Part shown: positions 1 to 9,416 of the stretch, piece after piece
Position numbering within the stretch: position 1 is the first letter of the stretch
Layout: every line of letters starts with the position of its first letter
NCBI RefSeq assembly: GCF_019797745.1
Contig: NZ_VOSI01000001.1
Location: forward strand, 1,035,885 to 1,099,884
DNA: 64,000 bases
Direction: 5' to 3'
Source: Edaphocola aurantiacus
GTDB taxonomy: Bacteria; Bacteroidota; Bacteroidia; Chitinophagales; Chitinophagaceae
Position numbers and translations under genes: made by a program
Notes under the pieces: generated by a model
Seen by the model: only the letters and a program-made list of their open reading frames with translations
Databases searched by the model: none
Told to the model about the DNA's origin: nothing

Positions 1-2
1 GA

Positions 3-2282
3 GCAAGCGGTACCAGCATCAGCTACCAATGGCAATCTTCTCCTAATGGTACCAGCAGCTGGACTAATATCTCAGGTGCTACTGGTCTTACCTACAAAGG
101 CTTTGTGTCGTCCACAACTTATTACCGTGCAGTAACTACCTGTACCGGTTCTGGTTTATCGGCCAATTCTAATGCCCAGCAGGTAACCGTTAATCCACTT
201 CCTTCGGTTAACCCGATTTCAGGTGGCAGCAGCACTCCGCTGTTAATCGGCCAGACAACTTCTTTATCGAATACCACTCCTGGTGGTATATGGAGCAGCA
301 GCAATACTTCTGTAGCTACTGTAAATGCATCTGGTCTGGTGACTGCCGTTAGTGGCGGTACAGCTGTAATCAGATACACTGTTGAGGCTTCTGGTTGTGA
401 AAACGCCGCTACCTCTAATGTGAATGTAGTATGGCCAAATACCCTGGCACTGTATGCAGGTTATAATGGTAGCAATACCAATGTAATCACTATTGCAGGT
501 GAGACTGCAGGTACTTTAACCGCGCATAACTTCACTACATTAGACACGCCTTCTACCCAATGTGCTTCAGGTGGTTTAAGCGGGCTGAATATCCTGCCTT
601 CTGTAACGGCGTATAACAGCGCTACAGGTCCGTACATTTCTTATGTACTGACACCTGATGCCGGTAAAGCATTAAACATTACCCGCATTTCTGCTAAAAC
701 ACGCGAGTCTGATTCTTCTGCACAAAAAGCACGTATTGCTTACCGTGTTAACGGTGGTCCATGGATCGATGAAAACCGTGATGTGGTACAAAGCAGAGGC
801 GGTAGCTGTGGTGCAAACTCTAATGTATGGGATTTCACACTGAATGGCGCAAACCCAACAGTGAATGGTATCACCGGTACTTTAGAAGTAGCCGTGTTCC
901 CGTATAATACTTCTACCAAATATGGAACATTCCAGCTGAACAGCCTGGAGGTATATGGTACAATCACTAATTCCACTCCTTGTGCGGGTACACCAGCTGC
1001 AGGATCTGTTACGCCTTCTGTAGTGAACATCTGTGATACCGGTTCTCGCTGGTTAAACTTTGCTGGTGTTGCTGGTGTTGGCATTTCTTACCAATGGCAG
1101 AAATCTACTGACAACGTTAACTTCACTGATATCTCCGGTGCTACAAATGCTACCTACAACACTGGTACGCTCGTTGCCGGTGTCGCTCCTGCAATTAACT
1201 ACTACCGTGTAAAAACTATTTGTTCTGCTTCTGGTTTATCTGCATTCTCTCCTGCAGATACAGTGAACGTAAACAGCACAGGTAGCCTGGGTTCATTTAC
1301 TGCTCCTGACTTCCTGTATATCGGTACACCGGTTACGATCACTGCACCGGTTAGCGGTGGCAGATGGAGCAGCAACGATACCAGCGTAGCCTCTATCGAC
1401 AGCATCAGCGGTGCGGCAACCCCACACATCCCTGGCGATGCCGTATTTACTTACAGCAAAACAACTAACGGATGTACTGCACGCAGCAGAGATACGATCA
1501 ATGTGGTTTACCCTAACACCATTGCAGCGTACATCGGTAAAAACGGTAACAGCACTAACGTAAACGCAGCAAGCGGTTATACTGTTACTCCATTAGCAAA
1601 TGTAGGTTTCGATACTGCTCAGAAATGTACCAACGGTGGTTTAAGCGGTCTGAAAAAAGACGGTCTGATGACGTACTCTGACTTAGGACCTCACGTATCA
1701 TTCATGTTAAATATCGGAAGCGCAACTCCTATCGATATCACTGGTTTCTACGCTACATTGCGTCGTTCTAACTCTGGTATCTCCAAAGCCCGTCTGGCCT
1801 ATAACTTAGATGGTAGCTTCTGGTACGATGGTGGTGAGTTAAGCGTACAGGCTGATGATTGTGGTTACAGTTCAACTGTATTATCACACCCTGACATGTC
1901 TTTCCTGACTGGTCTGGTTAATACAAACCAGGTTGAATTTGCGATCTACGGTTACGGCCCGATTGCGAATGGCGGTACCTTACAGGTTAATGCTATCGAC
2001 ATCACGGCTACCGGTTCTGCTGCTTATCTGTCTAAGAAAGTAATGATCCAGTTAAACAATGAGATCAATGTTTATCCTAATCCGGCTACCAATGTACTGA
2101 ACATTGTAGCTCAGGAAGCAGTAAACGTAAACATCTTCAGCATCGAAGGCAAGCAACTGATCAATGCAGCGAATACTACATCGGTTGATGTAAGCCGCCT
2201 GGCTGCCGGAACCTATATGGCTCAGGTACGCAGCGCTGCTAACAATACTTTAATCAAAACAGTGAAATTCACTAAGCAATAA
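3..2282 (+). CDS. T9SS-exported surface protein with Ig-like repeats (5' partial)
   Basis: The reading frame is open to the left edge, so the true start lies outside the window. The protein consists of repeated modules: Ig-like segments with the YQWQ motif (near the left edge and near base 1090), a BIG2-like stretch with WSSSNTSVATV, and two similar beta-rich blocks beginning WPNTLALYAG and YPNTIAAYIG. The last ~75 residues form a type A T9SS sorting domain: NVYPNPATN, then IEGKQL, then LAAGTYMAQV, ending KTVKFTKQ. By family knowledge such proteins cross the outer membrane through the type IX system and are released or anchored at the surface. The ligand is unknown; adhesion or polymer binding is an inference. 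A perfect hairpin terminator follows. Confidence 0.85.
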   Translation, partial: ASGTSISYQWQSSPNGTSSWTNISGATGLTYKGFVSSTTYYRAVTTCTGSGLSANSNAQQVTVNPLPSVNPISGGSSTPLLIGQTTSLSNTTPGGIWSSSNTSVATVNASGLVTAVSGGTAVIRYTVEASGCENAATSNVNVVWPNTLALYAGYNGSNTNVITIAGETAGTLTAHNFTTLDTPSTQCASGGLSGLNILPSVTAYNSATGPYISYVLTPDAGKALNITRISAKTRESDSSAQKARIAYRVNGGPWIDENRDVVQSRGGSCGANSNVWDFTLNGANPTVNGITGTLEVAVFPYNTSTKYGTFQLNSLEVYGTITNSTPCAGTPAAGSVTPSVVNICDTGSRWLNFAGVAGVGISYQWQKSTDNVNFTDISGATNATYNTGTLVAGVAPAINYYRVKTICSASGLSAFSPADTVNVNSTGSLGSFTAPDFLYIGTPVTITAPVSGGRWSSNDTSVASIDSISGAATPHIPGDAVFTYSKTTNGCTARSRDTINVVYPNTIAAYIGKNGNSTNVNAASGYTVTPLANVGFDTAQKCTNGGLSGLKKDGLMTYSDLGPHVSFMLNIGSATPIDITGFYATLRRSNSGISKARLAYNLDGSFWYDGGELSVQADDCGYSSTVLSHPDMSFLTGLVNTNQVEFAIYGYGPIANGGTLQVNAIDITATGSAAYLSKKVMIQLNNEINVYPNPATNVLNIVAQEAVNVNIFSIEGKQLINAANTTSVDVSRLAAGTYMAQVRSAANNTLIKTVKFTKQ

Positions 2283-2310
2283 GTTACTCCGAAACCATAT
2301 TGTTTTAACG

Positions 2311-2350
2311 GATTACACAACCTCTTTTATAGAGGTTGTGTAATCTTTTT
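2311..2350 (+). terminator. Intrinsic terminator of the first surface-protein gene
   Basis: A 15-bp perfect stem (2311-2325 with 2331-2345) and a 5-base loop are followed by five Ts. Confidence 0.85.
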
Positions 2351-2423
2351 ATATAAAAAATATCCCTTTACATTTTTCTCTATTGAGCGTATTTAAGTAC
2401 AGTAATTTCTAAATAATAAAACA

Positions 2424-5207
2424 ATGTTCAAATACTATAAATTTTTACTCTTCATATTAATCAGTGCAAGCCCTTATCTGGCCATGGCCCAGACCGATAC
2501 GCTTGCATTCTGGACTTTTGAAAGTCGTTCGGGACAACAATTAATCAGCCCACCCAATGCATACGGTCCCATCACCCCGGAACAAGGTAATGGTAACCTG
2601 ACCAGCTTACACCAAAACGGAGCCTACGCGGCTACCTATGCCAATGCGGGCAATGGTACGGGCAAATCGTTAAACCTTAACCGCTGGACCACTGTCGGAG
2701 ATTACATACAATTCCAGGTAAGTACTGTGGGTAAATCCAGCATCCAGCTTGGCTTTGAACAGGGCAGCGCCAGTGGTAACGGGCCGCTCGACTTTAAAGT
2801 GTCTTACAGTACAGACGGCACTAATTTCACCGATCTGCCTGCAGGAAGCTTCCAGCAAACGGCTTCTGTAAACGGCGACTGGACAGCCGCAACTTACTTA
2901 TCCGGATTTCACAAAAGCTTTACGCTGCCTGCAGCGTTAAACAATGTAGCGACTGCATACATCAGAATATCTACGACCTCTTTGAACAGTGTATCACCAG
3001 GCACTCAGGTAGCCCCTGCCGGTAATTCCCGTTTCGACAATATCCTCATCACCGGTACCACAATTGCCCCTACCACACAGATCACTAATGTGGCGACCAG
3101 CGATTCCTCTTTCTGTAATGCAGGAGCGAATACGTTCCAGGTATCTTTCAATACCAATGCGACAACGACCACTACATATACTGTTGAACGTTCCGATGCA
3201 TCAGGCAGCTTTACCGCACCAGTAGTCATCGGCAGCGGCATAGCGTCGCCTATAACCGCGACGATCCCTGCAGGTACCAGTGCGGGTGGCAATTACCAGA
3301 TCCGTGTAGTGTCTTCAGGTTCTGTGAGCCTGAATAGTGCAGGCCCTGTCGTGATTGATCCTGCTATAACCGTATCGCTACAGCCTGTCGGCTTTACAGT
3401 ATGTGAAGGTGCTATTGTGAATTTAGAAATGCAGAGCCCCAATGCGCAAACCTACCAGTGGCTGCACAACGGCAGTCCGGTGGCGAATAATTCCTTCAGC
3501 AACTCTTTTAATCTTTCTGCGGCTACGTTAAGTGAGGCCGGGTCTTATCGTGTGGCACTGGCCCACGGCGCTTGTGCAGACACGAGTAGCAGTGCAGTTG
3601 TAGTGGTGAATCCCGGTACAATACCAGCCAATACCACGGCAAGTGGTTCCCGTTTTTTCGGTGCCGGCAGCAACTTTCCGGTGATCGCCAATAACGGCAG
3701 CTGTGGCAGACTGGCAACGATCAAATCCTTGAGCAATATCCTGGGCAATACTACTGTTAGCCTTACCGCAGGGGCTCCGCAACAGGCAGGCACCAATGGA
3801 CCATGGCATGTGGGCAGGAGCTTTACGCTGAACGCCGCTACGGCACCAACAGGCAATGTAGCCCTGAGCTTTTATTTCAGTCCTGCAGACTGGGTCGCTT
3901 ACAATGTATCCGCCCCCGCAGCACAGCAAATCTCGGTGAACCCATCTGCGCAGACATTAGGTAATTTATATTTCTCCAAACTGACCAGTCTCAGTGGCCT
4001 GGGCAGCAGTTCTTCAATACTGACACCGGACTCTGTAAGCTTCCAGAATGGATACTGGAAAGTGAGTATTACGGTGAACAGCTTTAACAGCCTTTCTACT
4101 TTCTATGCGCATGGCAGCAACTTTCAACCCTGCCCGACACCAACGATCAGCATTACAGAGAGTGCTAATAATATTTGTTCCGGCAGCAGTGTAAACTATA
4201 CGGCTACGATAAGCAACCAGGGTGCCAATCCTGTTTATCAATGGCGGGTGAATGGTACGAATATGGCTACAGGAGCCACTTACAGCTATACTCCGGCAGA
4301 CGGAGATACGGTAACCTGTATCCTGACCAATAGCGATTGTTTTAATCCGACTGCAGATACCAGCAATGCCGTTATCATGCACGTAACCCCAACCGTTACA
4401 CCAGCTGTGGTTATTGCAAGCAACAATCCTACTTCCTGTGCCGGTGCGCAGGTAACCTTTACGGCTACTCCAACCAATGGAGGAACAACTCCGGTGTACC
4501 AATGGAAAGTAAATGGTAATAATACGGGTAGTGGCGGTGTGACTTTTGATTATACGCCAAATGATGGTGATATCATTACTTGCGAACTGACCAGCAATGC
4601 TCCTTGCCTGAGCACAACAAGCCCGGTACTCAGCAATGCAATTACCGCAGATGTGGAAGCCCTTATTACGGCTGCTATTAATGTTACCGCTAGCCCTGCA
4701 AGCAATGCACCTCAGGGTTCGCCTGTTGTATATACTGCTGCGGTATCCGGAACAAGTGTGTATCGTTTAGACTGGTATGTAAACAATCAATTATTGCTGC
4801 AACAGCAAAGCCCGAACAATACCTATACCCGAACGGCAACAGCTGTTCCTGATACAGTGTATGCTGTACTGCATGTAGAGGGTTGTTTCACTGCTCCGAC
4901 TTATCAGTCTAACCAGGTAATTGTTACGTCAACGAATAGCATTCCGAAAGTCGCTATGGATTTAGGTTTGACCTTCTACCCTAATCCTGTACAGAACAGC
5001 CTGACTGTTGAAGTACATAAAGGTGATGTAAAAGAAGTACAGCTGATGAACATGCTCGGCCAGGTACTACAAAATGAAAAAGCTGCAAGCAGCAAAAAAC
5101 AGGTGGTAAACTTTGCTCATCTTGCTTCGGGCGTTTACTATGTAAAAGTCCGCGTGCAATACGCCGGTGAAGATTACGTGATCGTGGAAAAAGTGATTAA
5201 GGAATAA
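2424..5207 (+). CDS. T9SS-exported multidomain surface protein
   Basis: A 927-residue protein with a signal peptide (MFKYYKFLLFILI...AMAQ, cleavage near residue 23). Residues ~24-215 look like a beta-sandwich module, starting DTLAFWTFE and ending RFDNILITGT, as often found at the N-terminus of Bacteroidota surface proteins. Then come several Ig-like segments, two of them close repeats (VYQWRVNG and VYQWKVNG, each followed by YTP-DGD and a Cys). The C-terminal ~80 residues are a T9SS sorting domain (LTFYPNPVQNSL, LMNMLGQVL, LASGVYYVKV). It follows the first surface-protein gene but has its own leader after that gene's terminator. The two share architecture, so they may act at the same surface. 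No catalytic motif was recognised; the function is unknown. Confidence 0.85.
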   Translation: MFKYYKFLLFILISASPYLAMAQTDTLAFWTFESRSGQQLISPPNAYGPITPEQGNGNLTSLHQNGAYAATYANAGNGTGKSLNLNRWTTVGDYIQFQVSTVGKSSIQLGFEQGSASGNGPLDFKVSYSTDGTNFTDLPAGSFQQTASVNGDWTAATYLSGFHKSFTLPAALNNVATAYIRISTTSLNSVSPGTQVAPAGNSRFDNILITGTTIAPTTQITNVATSDSSFCNAGANTFQVSFNTNATTTTTYTVERSDASGSFTAPVVIGSGIASPITATIPAGTSAGGNYQIRVVSSGSVSLNSAGPVVIDPAITVSLQPVGFTVCEGAIVNLEMQSPNAQTYQWLHNGSPVANNSFSNSFNLSAATLSEAGSYRVALAHGACADTSSSAVVVVNPGTIPANTTASGSRFFGAGSNFPVIANNGSCGRLATIKSLSNILGNTTVSLTAGAPQQAGTNGPWHVGRSFTLNAATAPTGNVALSFYFSPADWVAYNVSAPAAQQISVNPSAQTLGNLYFSKLTSLSGLGSSSSILTPDSVSFQNGYWKVSITVNSFNSLSTFYAHGSNFQPCPTPTISITESANNICSGSSVNYTATISNQGANPVYQWRVNGTNMATGATYSYTPADGDTVTCILTNSDCFNPTADTSNAVIMHVTPTVTPAVVIASNNPTSCAGAQVTFTATPTNGGTTPVYQWKVNGNNTGSGGVTFDYTPNDGDIITCELTSNAPCLSTTSPVLSNAITADVEALITAAINVTASPASNAPQGSPVVYTAAVSGTSVYRLDWYVNNQLLLQQQSPNNTYTRTATAVPDTVYAVLHVEGCFTAPTYQSNQVIVTSTNSIPKVAMDLGLTFYPNPVQNSLTVEVHKGDVKEVQLMNMLGQVLQNEKAASSKKQVVNFAHLASGVYYVKVRVQYAGEDYVIVEKVIKE

Positions 5208-5230
5208 ACAAATTTCGGATTAGTACTGCC

Positions 5231-5277
5231 AACTATATAAAAAGGCCCGTTCTGTGAGCGGGCCTTTTTATATAGTT
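5231..5277. terminator. Bidirectional terminator between convergent genes
   Basis: A 19-bp perfect stem (5231-5249 with 5259-5277) and a 9-base loop. The stem is GC-rich near the loop and A/T-rich at its base, so it gives a T-tract on both strands. It serves the surface protein on the left and the VOC gene on the right. Confidence 0.85.
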
Positions 5278-5305
5278 ATGCTGTCTATGTTTTTGCTGTG
5301 TTTAA

Positions 5306-5749
5306 TTATACGTTTCCGTTATTTGTTGGATCAAATTCCACCATCCACTCAATGCCATATTTGTCTCTGAACATACCAAAATAGGTGCCCCAGGGGCTAT
5401 CTTCAATAGGCATTTCTACGGCTCCGCCTGCAGAAAGTCCGTTAAATATATGATCAGCCTCTTCTTTACTTTCCGCACTTACAGCAATTTTACTTCTATT
5501 TTCATTTTCATTCACCTTTCCCATAAATTCCGGGACATCATTTCCCATCAACATATTGTTTTTACCGATAGGCAAAGCAATATGCATGATTTTATGTTCA
5601 TCTTTTTCTGCTACGGGGAATGCAGCGCTTGCTATATCTTTTAGGCGTATAACCTTTGCGAATGCTCCACCAAATACGGATTGGTAAAAGGTAAATGCTT
5701 CTTCTGCATTTCCGTTGAAGTTAATGTGCGGATTGATAACGGGCATCAT
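5306..5749 (-). CDS. VOC-family (PhnB/3-demethylubiquinone methyltransferase-like) protein
   Basis: A 147-residue protein of the vicinal oxygen chelate fold, PhnB-like group. It begins with PHINFNGNAEEAFTFYQSVFGG, of which NAEEA-FYQ-VFGG is the family signature, and ends with WGTYFGMFRDKYGIEWM, the usual closing strand. The family name '3-demethylubiquinone-9 3-methyltransferase' is historical; real substrates are mostly unknown, so I assign fold only. The start could equally be the second Met at 5746. The gene stands alone on the minus strand, convergent with the surface protein. Confidence 0.8.
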   Translation of the reverse strand: MMPVINPHINFNGNAEEAFTFYQSVFGGAFAKVIRLKDIASAAFPVAEKDEHKIMHIALPIGKNNMLMGNDVPEFMGKVNENENRSKIAVSAESKEEADHIFNGLSAGGAVEMPIEDSPWGTYFGMFRDKYGIEWMVEFDPTNNGNV

Positions 5750-5996
5750 TTTATATTTTTAAGATTCTTACATAAATATACGAACCTTACTGTAAACACA
5801 TGTTTATATCTATCAACATTGATTAAGAACAGACCGAAATAGTAAGGCAAGGCTACAGAACTGTTTTCGTTTATTAATACTAAAAAGTGTACAATTCGAA
5901 CTTTTTGAACCAGAATTTGAGTGACATCAAAACGGCATTCATCTTTACTGTTTTTGTATATATTTACCCATCTTTAGCAGTACAATATTACTCGTA

Positions 5997-7697
5997 ATGA
6001 AAAATAGCCATTCCCAATACATGTACATAAAATGGGCGCTTACCCTGATTTATGTATTGACACAAAGTATACATCTTTCATTTTCACAAACCAGTAATGG
6101 AATGACTGTAAAAAGTAGAAGAGCCGGACAAATACTTGCAGATGCTTCAGGGAATGAGGTTATTGGTAAAAATGATTCGTTTCAGACAATTGAGACCAAC
6201 TTCCCACATGATCAGGTTGTGTGGATAAAGAAAAATAATAAATGGGCTTTTTTCGACCTTAAGGGTACTGCTTTAACACCCTTCATTTTTGACAAAATGT
6301 ATCCGGCCAATCTAGCTTCTTATGACCCATCTGAGTGGGGTAAAAAAGATTACCGATGGTTTTACAAAGGGCTAACGGTAGTTGAGCATGATACACAATT
6401 TGCTGTCCTTAATGAAAAAATGGAATATGCGATACCCTGGAAAACATACCAATGGATTTCGCCTATGAGTACAGGAGGATTAATGATCGTAAAGCAAAAC
6501 AATAAATATGGCTTGTTAAATCATCAATTAAAATTAATACAGCCTGTTGTGTTTGATACTATATCAAATTATCCAGCCAAATACTATTTTCATGAACAAA
6601 ATTCCCCTACGTTCTGGGCTAAAAAAAATGACAAATATTACATTTTAGACACTTTAGGCAACTGGCTTGACAGTGTAGTATATGATAATATCACTATACT
6701 ACAGGCTAATTATTATTTAGTAACTAAAGATGGCAACAGTTGGCGTCTGGATAGAAACGGAGTAAAGGTAGTTGAGAATTTTACTATTATCCGGGATGAT
6801 GAGGACTATTGCATTGCCCAAAAGGACTCCAGGGTGGGGCTGGTCGAATGGTCAGGAGAAATAGTACTATCCTTCGAATATGAGGATATTAATTGTGAAC
6901 ATCTTGGGAACTTTTTTGTAAAAAAAGATGGCAAATGGGGTGTCGTTAATGAAGATAACCAACAATTAATACCCTGCCAGTATGACTATATTGCTTATGC
7001 ATGGGATAATCATGATAATAACCCTGAACGAAACTATATAGTTGTTCAAAATGATAAATTCGGGAAAGTGAGCACGGCTCAGGAAATTGATTCGTTGGGT
7101 AACATAAAAGTTACGATGAAAGAAATATTTCCATGCATATATGACGGCATTACAACATGGGTAGAATATGGCCCGGAAGGGCATTATGTAATGCTTGATG
7201 GCAAAATGGGATTGATTGATTACAAGGGTAACATTCAAATCCCTATTCAATATAAAAAAGTTAGCCATTTGTTTGAAACTGATTGGGCTATAATTTTTGA
7301 CAAAGGGAAAATGAGACTTTATAATATACGCAGTAACTCATTTGTTCTACCGTTAGCATATGACTATATATTTGTTGATAGAGATTACTCAATTATAGAA
7401 ACAGGTCAAAAGGGGTTTAATAAGCATAAACCTACAAGAATAATAACATATAGAAATGGCCTTGTAAATATCCTGAATAAAAAAGGCAATGTCATCCAAT
7501 CTAATGTTCCAAAAGATGAAATAAAAAGGAGATTTCGGATTGATATTGACGCATACCAATATACTGACTGCTCTTATGCACTATCGCTTATGAAACACAA
7601 TAGTACTTATCTGATTCCTGACTGCCTGATAGATATTTTGAAGAAACATAATGTGCCTGCTACATATGTATATTACAATATGACACAAGACAACTAA
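5997..7697 (+). CDS. WG-repeat exported protein
   Basis: A 566-residue protein with a signal-peptide-like N-terminus (hydrophobic run at ~13-29, then SFSQ). At least five WG/KWG-type repeats of 30-60 residues are visible: WAFFDLKGTALTPFIFD, YGLLNHQLKLIQPVVFD, VGLVEWSGEIVLSFEYE, WGVVNEDNQQLIPCQYD and MGLIDYKGNIQIPIQY. WG repeats form beta-rich arrays of unknown function, often in exported proteins. The last ~70 residues (with YALSLMKHNSTYLIPDC) have no repeat and are unassigned. The gene is clearly more AT-rich than its neighbours and has no operon partner, which fits later acquisition, although AT-rich genes of this kind are common in the phylum. Confidence 0.8.
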   Translation: MKNSHSQYMYIKWALTLIYVLTQSIHLSFSQTSNGMTVKSRRAGQILADASGNEVIGKNDSFQTIETNFPHDQVVWIKKNNKWAFFDLKGTALTPFIFDKMYPANLASYDPSEWGKKDYRWFYKGLTVVEHDTQFAVLNEKMEYAIPWKTYQWISPMSTGGLMIVKQNNKYGLLNHQLKLIQPVVFDTISNYPAKYYFHEQNSPTFWAKKNDKYYILDTLGNWLDSVVYDNITILQANYYLVTKDGNSWRLDRNGVKVVENFTIIRDDEDYCIAQKDSRVGLVEWSGEIVLSFEYEDINCEHLGNFFVKKDGKWGVVNEDNQQLIPCQYDYIAYAWDNHDNNPERNYIVVQNDKFGKVSTAQEIDSLGNIKVTMKEIFPCIYDGITTWVEYGPEGHYVMLDGKMGLIDYKGNIQIPIQYKKVSHLFETDWAIIFDKGKMRLYNIRSNSFVLPLAYDYIFVDRDYSIIETGQKGFNKHKPTRIITYRNGLVNILNKKGNVIQSNVPKDEIKRRFRIDIDAYQYTDCSYALSLMKHNSTYLIPDCLIDILKKHNVPATYVYYNMTQDN

Positions 7698-7781
7698 ATA
7701 TTATTCGTACCCTACAAAAGGCTACTAATTAATAGAACTATTGCTGACTAGTATAGAATATGATTGTCGAAATGTACTAAT

Positions 7782-7812
7782 AAAAAAGAGCAAGCATTGC
7801 TGCTTGCTCTTT
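7782..7812 (-). terminator. Terminator of the tRNA-Met/tRNA-Pro transcript
   Basis: A 12-bp perfect stem (7785-7796 with 7801-7812), 4-base loop, and a T-run on the minus strand (the As at 7782-7787). Confidence 0.85.
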
Positions 7813-7818
7813 GATGTG

Positions 7819-7892
7819 TAGGGAAGACAGGGTTCGAACCTGCGACCCCCTGGTCCCAAACCAGGTGCGCTACCGGACTGCGCTACTTCCCT
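7819..7892 (-). tRNA. tRNA-Pro (anticodon TGG)
   Basis: A 74-nt cloverleaf on the minus strand: acceptor AGGGAAG pairs with CTTCCCT, the anticodon loop TTTGGGA carries TGG inside the CCTGG/CCAGG stem, and the T-arm holds GGTTCGAACCC. The discriminator base is A and CCA is not encoded. It is second in a two-tRNA transcript. Confidence 0.95.
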
Positions 7893-7945
7893 ATCCGGTC
7901 TTTAAGTAGAAACAATAATGAAGAACATTAATGTTTGTTTACTTG

Positions 7946-8019
7946 TAGCGGAGACGGGAGTTGAACCCGTGACCTCAGGGTTATGAATCCTGCGCTCTAA
8001 CCATCTGAGCTACCCCGCC
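7946..8019 (-). tRNA. tRNA-Met (anticodon CAT, probably elongator)
   Basis: A 74-nt cloverleaf on the minus strand. The acceptor GGCGGGG pairs with CTCCGCT with two G-U pairs, the anticodon loop is TTCATAA, and the T-arm is GGGTTCAACTCCC. The initiator hallmark of three G-C pairs in the anticodon stem is absent, so it is elongator tRNA-Met. A tRNA-Ile2, whose C34 would be lysidinylated, cannot be ruled out by eye. CCA is not encoded. Confidence 0.9.
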
Positions 8020-8029
8020 AATTGGGTGG

Positions 8030-8060
8030 CAAAGGTAATATCCTTTTTTTATTCCACCAA
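8030..8060 (-). promoter_or_regulatory. Promoter of the tRNA operon
   Basis: Minus-strand TTG (8058-8060), a 20-base spacer, and an exact TACCTTTG box (8030-8037). The box ends about 10 bases before the first tRNA nucleotide, which predicts a very short leader. Confidence 0.75.
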
Positions 8061-8079
8061 AATTCTTGACAATATTTTT

Positions 8080-9303
8080 TTACGACAACATGGCTACAGC
8101 CTTATGCAGCCCCGCTACCAGGGCATCAACCTCTGCTTTGGTATTATAGAAAGAGAAGGATGCTCTTACCGTACCGGGTATACCGAATTTATCCATAATC
8201 GGCTGACAACAGTGGTGACCGGTACGTACCGCAATGCCTTGCTTATCCAGCAGTTCTCCTACATCAAAAGGATGCAGGTTGCCGATCAGGAAAGAGTGTG
8301 TGGCTGACTTTTCAGGGGCAGTGCCGATAAAACGCAGACCGGGAACCGTAAGCAATTGCGCTTCTGCATACTGCAGCAATTCATGCTCATACGCTGCAAT
8401 CTTATCCAGTCCTATAGCTTGTACGTACTGCAAGGCGGCATGCAGGCCTATAGCACCGGATACATTTGGGGTACCGGCCTCGAAACGGAAGGGCAGATCG
8501 GCATAAGTTGTTCCGTCGAAACTTACGGTTTTGATCATGGAACCACCACCCTGATAAGGAGGCATATCGCTCAGCCAGGCTGATTTACCATACAGGATAC
8601 CGATACCGGTTGGTCCATATATTTTATGTCCGGAGAACACCAGGAAATCAATATCCAGCGCTTGCACATCAACAGGTACGTGCTGTATAGCCTGTGCGGC
8701 ATCTACCATTACCGGAACATTTGCCGCATGGGCCTTTGCTACGATCTCGGCTATAGGATTGACGGTGCCCAGGGTATTGCTCACCCAGGTTACTGCCAGT
8801 ATCTTTGTTTTTTCTGAAAGTAGATTATCCAGTTCCGCCAGGGGCAGTGTACCGTTCTCATCCATACGCCATACTTTCAGTACAGCACCTCTTTCTTCAC
8901 AGGCCATTTGCCAGGGTACTATATTGGAGTGATGCTCCATTTCGGAAATGATGATCTCATCGCCGGGCTGTATATATCGCTTGGCAAAAGAAAAAGCGAC
9001 CAGGTTAATGCTGTCGGTAGTGCCTTTTGTGAAAATAATTTCTTCTTCTTTCGCTGCATTGATAAATTGCTGCACGCCTCTGCGCGCCGCCTCTTCTGCA
9101 TCAGTAGCCTTCTGACTCAGGAAGTGCACCCCACGGTGTACATTACTGTTATAGCTGCTGTAATAGGTGACCAGCGCATCGATCACTGCCTGCGGCTTCT
9201 GCGTGGTGGCTCCGTTATCAAGGTATACCAAAGGTTTTCCGTATACTGTTTCTGCCAGTATCGGGAAGTCTTTTCTTACTTTATCTATATCGAAATGTTG
9301 CAT
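8080..9303 (-). CDS. sufS: SufS-type cysteine desulfurase
   Basis: A 407-residue class V aminotransferase-fold enzyme that takes sulfur from L-cysteine to give alanine and a persulfide for Fe-S cluster assembly (SUF pathway, cytoplasm, PLP-dependent). Visible signatures: LDNGATTQKP near the N-terminus, the H-H-S-N-I-V-P-W motif, the PLP-lysine motif FSGHKIYGPTGIG, and the active-site loop RTGHHCCQP with two adjacent cysteines. Length matches group II desulfurases. The frame extends upstream to 9375, but a TACCTTTG promoter box at 9327-9334 lies inside that extension, so I start at the Met of MQHFDIDKV. No other suf gene is adjacent; the A-type carrier at 51.1 kb is far away. Confidence 0.93.
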   Translation of the reverse strand: MQHFDIDKVRKDFPILAETVYGKPLVYLDNGATTQKPQAVIDALVTYYSSYNSNVHRGVHFLSQKATDAEEAARRGVQQFINAAKEEEIIFTKGTTDSINLVAFSFAKRYIQPGDEIIISEMEHHSNIVPWQMACEERGAVLKVWRMDENGTLPLAELDNLLSEKTKILAVTWVSNTLGTVNPIAEIVAKAHAANVPVMVDAAQAIQHVPVDVQALDIDFLVFSGHKIYGPTGIGILYGKSAWLSDMPPYQGGGSMIKTVSFDGTTYADLPFRFEAGTPNVSGAIGLHAALQYVQAIGLDKIAAYEHELLQYAEAQLLTVPGLRFIGTAPEKSATHSFLIGNLHPFDVGELLDKQGIAVRTGHHCCQPIMDKFGIPGTVRASFSFYNTKAEVDALVAGLHKAVAMLS

Positions 9304-9326
9304 TATTGATTTGAAAATATATCCTG

Positions 9327-9334
9327 CAAAGGTA
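9327..9334 (-). promoter_or_regulatory. -7 promoter box of sufS
   Basis: Exact TACCTTTG on the minus strand, 23 bases before the ATG chosen for sufS. No TTG at the usual distance was seen. It decides the start codon. Confidence 0.6.
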
Positions 9335-9416
9335 TGTATATCTTGCGGACTTAGCCGGCGATATACGTTAAGCATATTAAAATTAAAACGGGCAACTGAA
9401 TCAGCCGCCCGTTTAT

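Noticed and set aside
3528..4502. Long minus-strand ORFs inside the second T9SS protein gene
   Set aside because: They are shadows of the plus-strand gene: composition reflects its codon positions, they have no start signals, and the products resemble no protein.
7946..8019. Initiator tRNA-fMet
   Set aside because: The anticodon stem lacks the three consecutive G-C pairs of initiators, and the acceptor 1-72 position is paired (G-U).
8026..9309. Plus-strand ORFs opposite sufS
   Set aside because: Shadows of sufS; one even starts inside the tRNA leader. Products are rich in Cys and Ser in a way typical of antisense frames.
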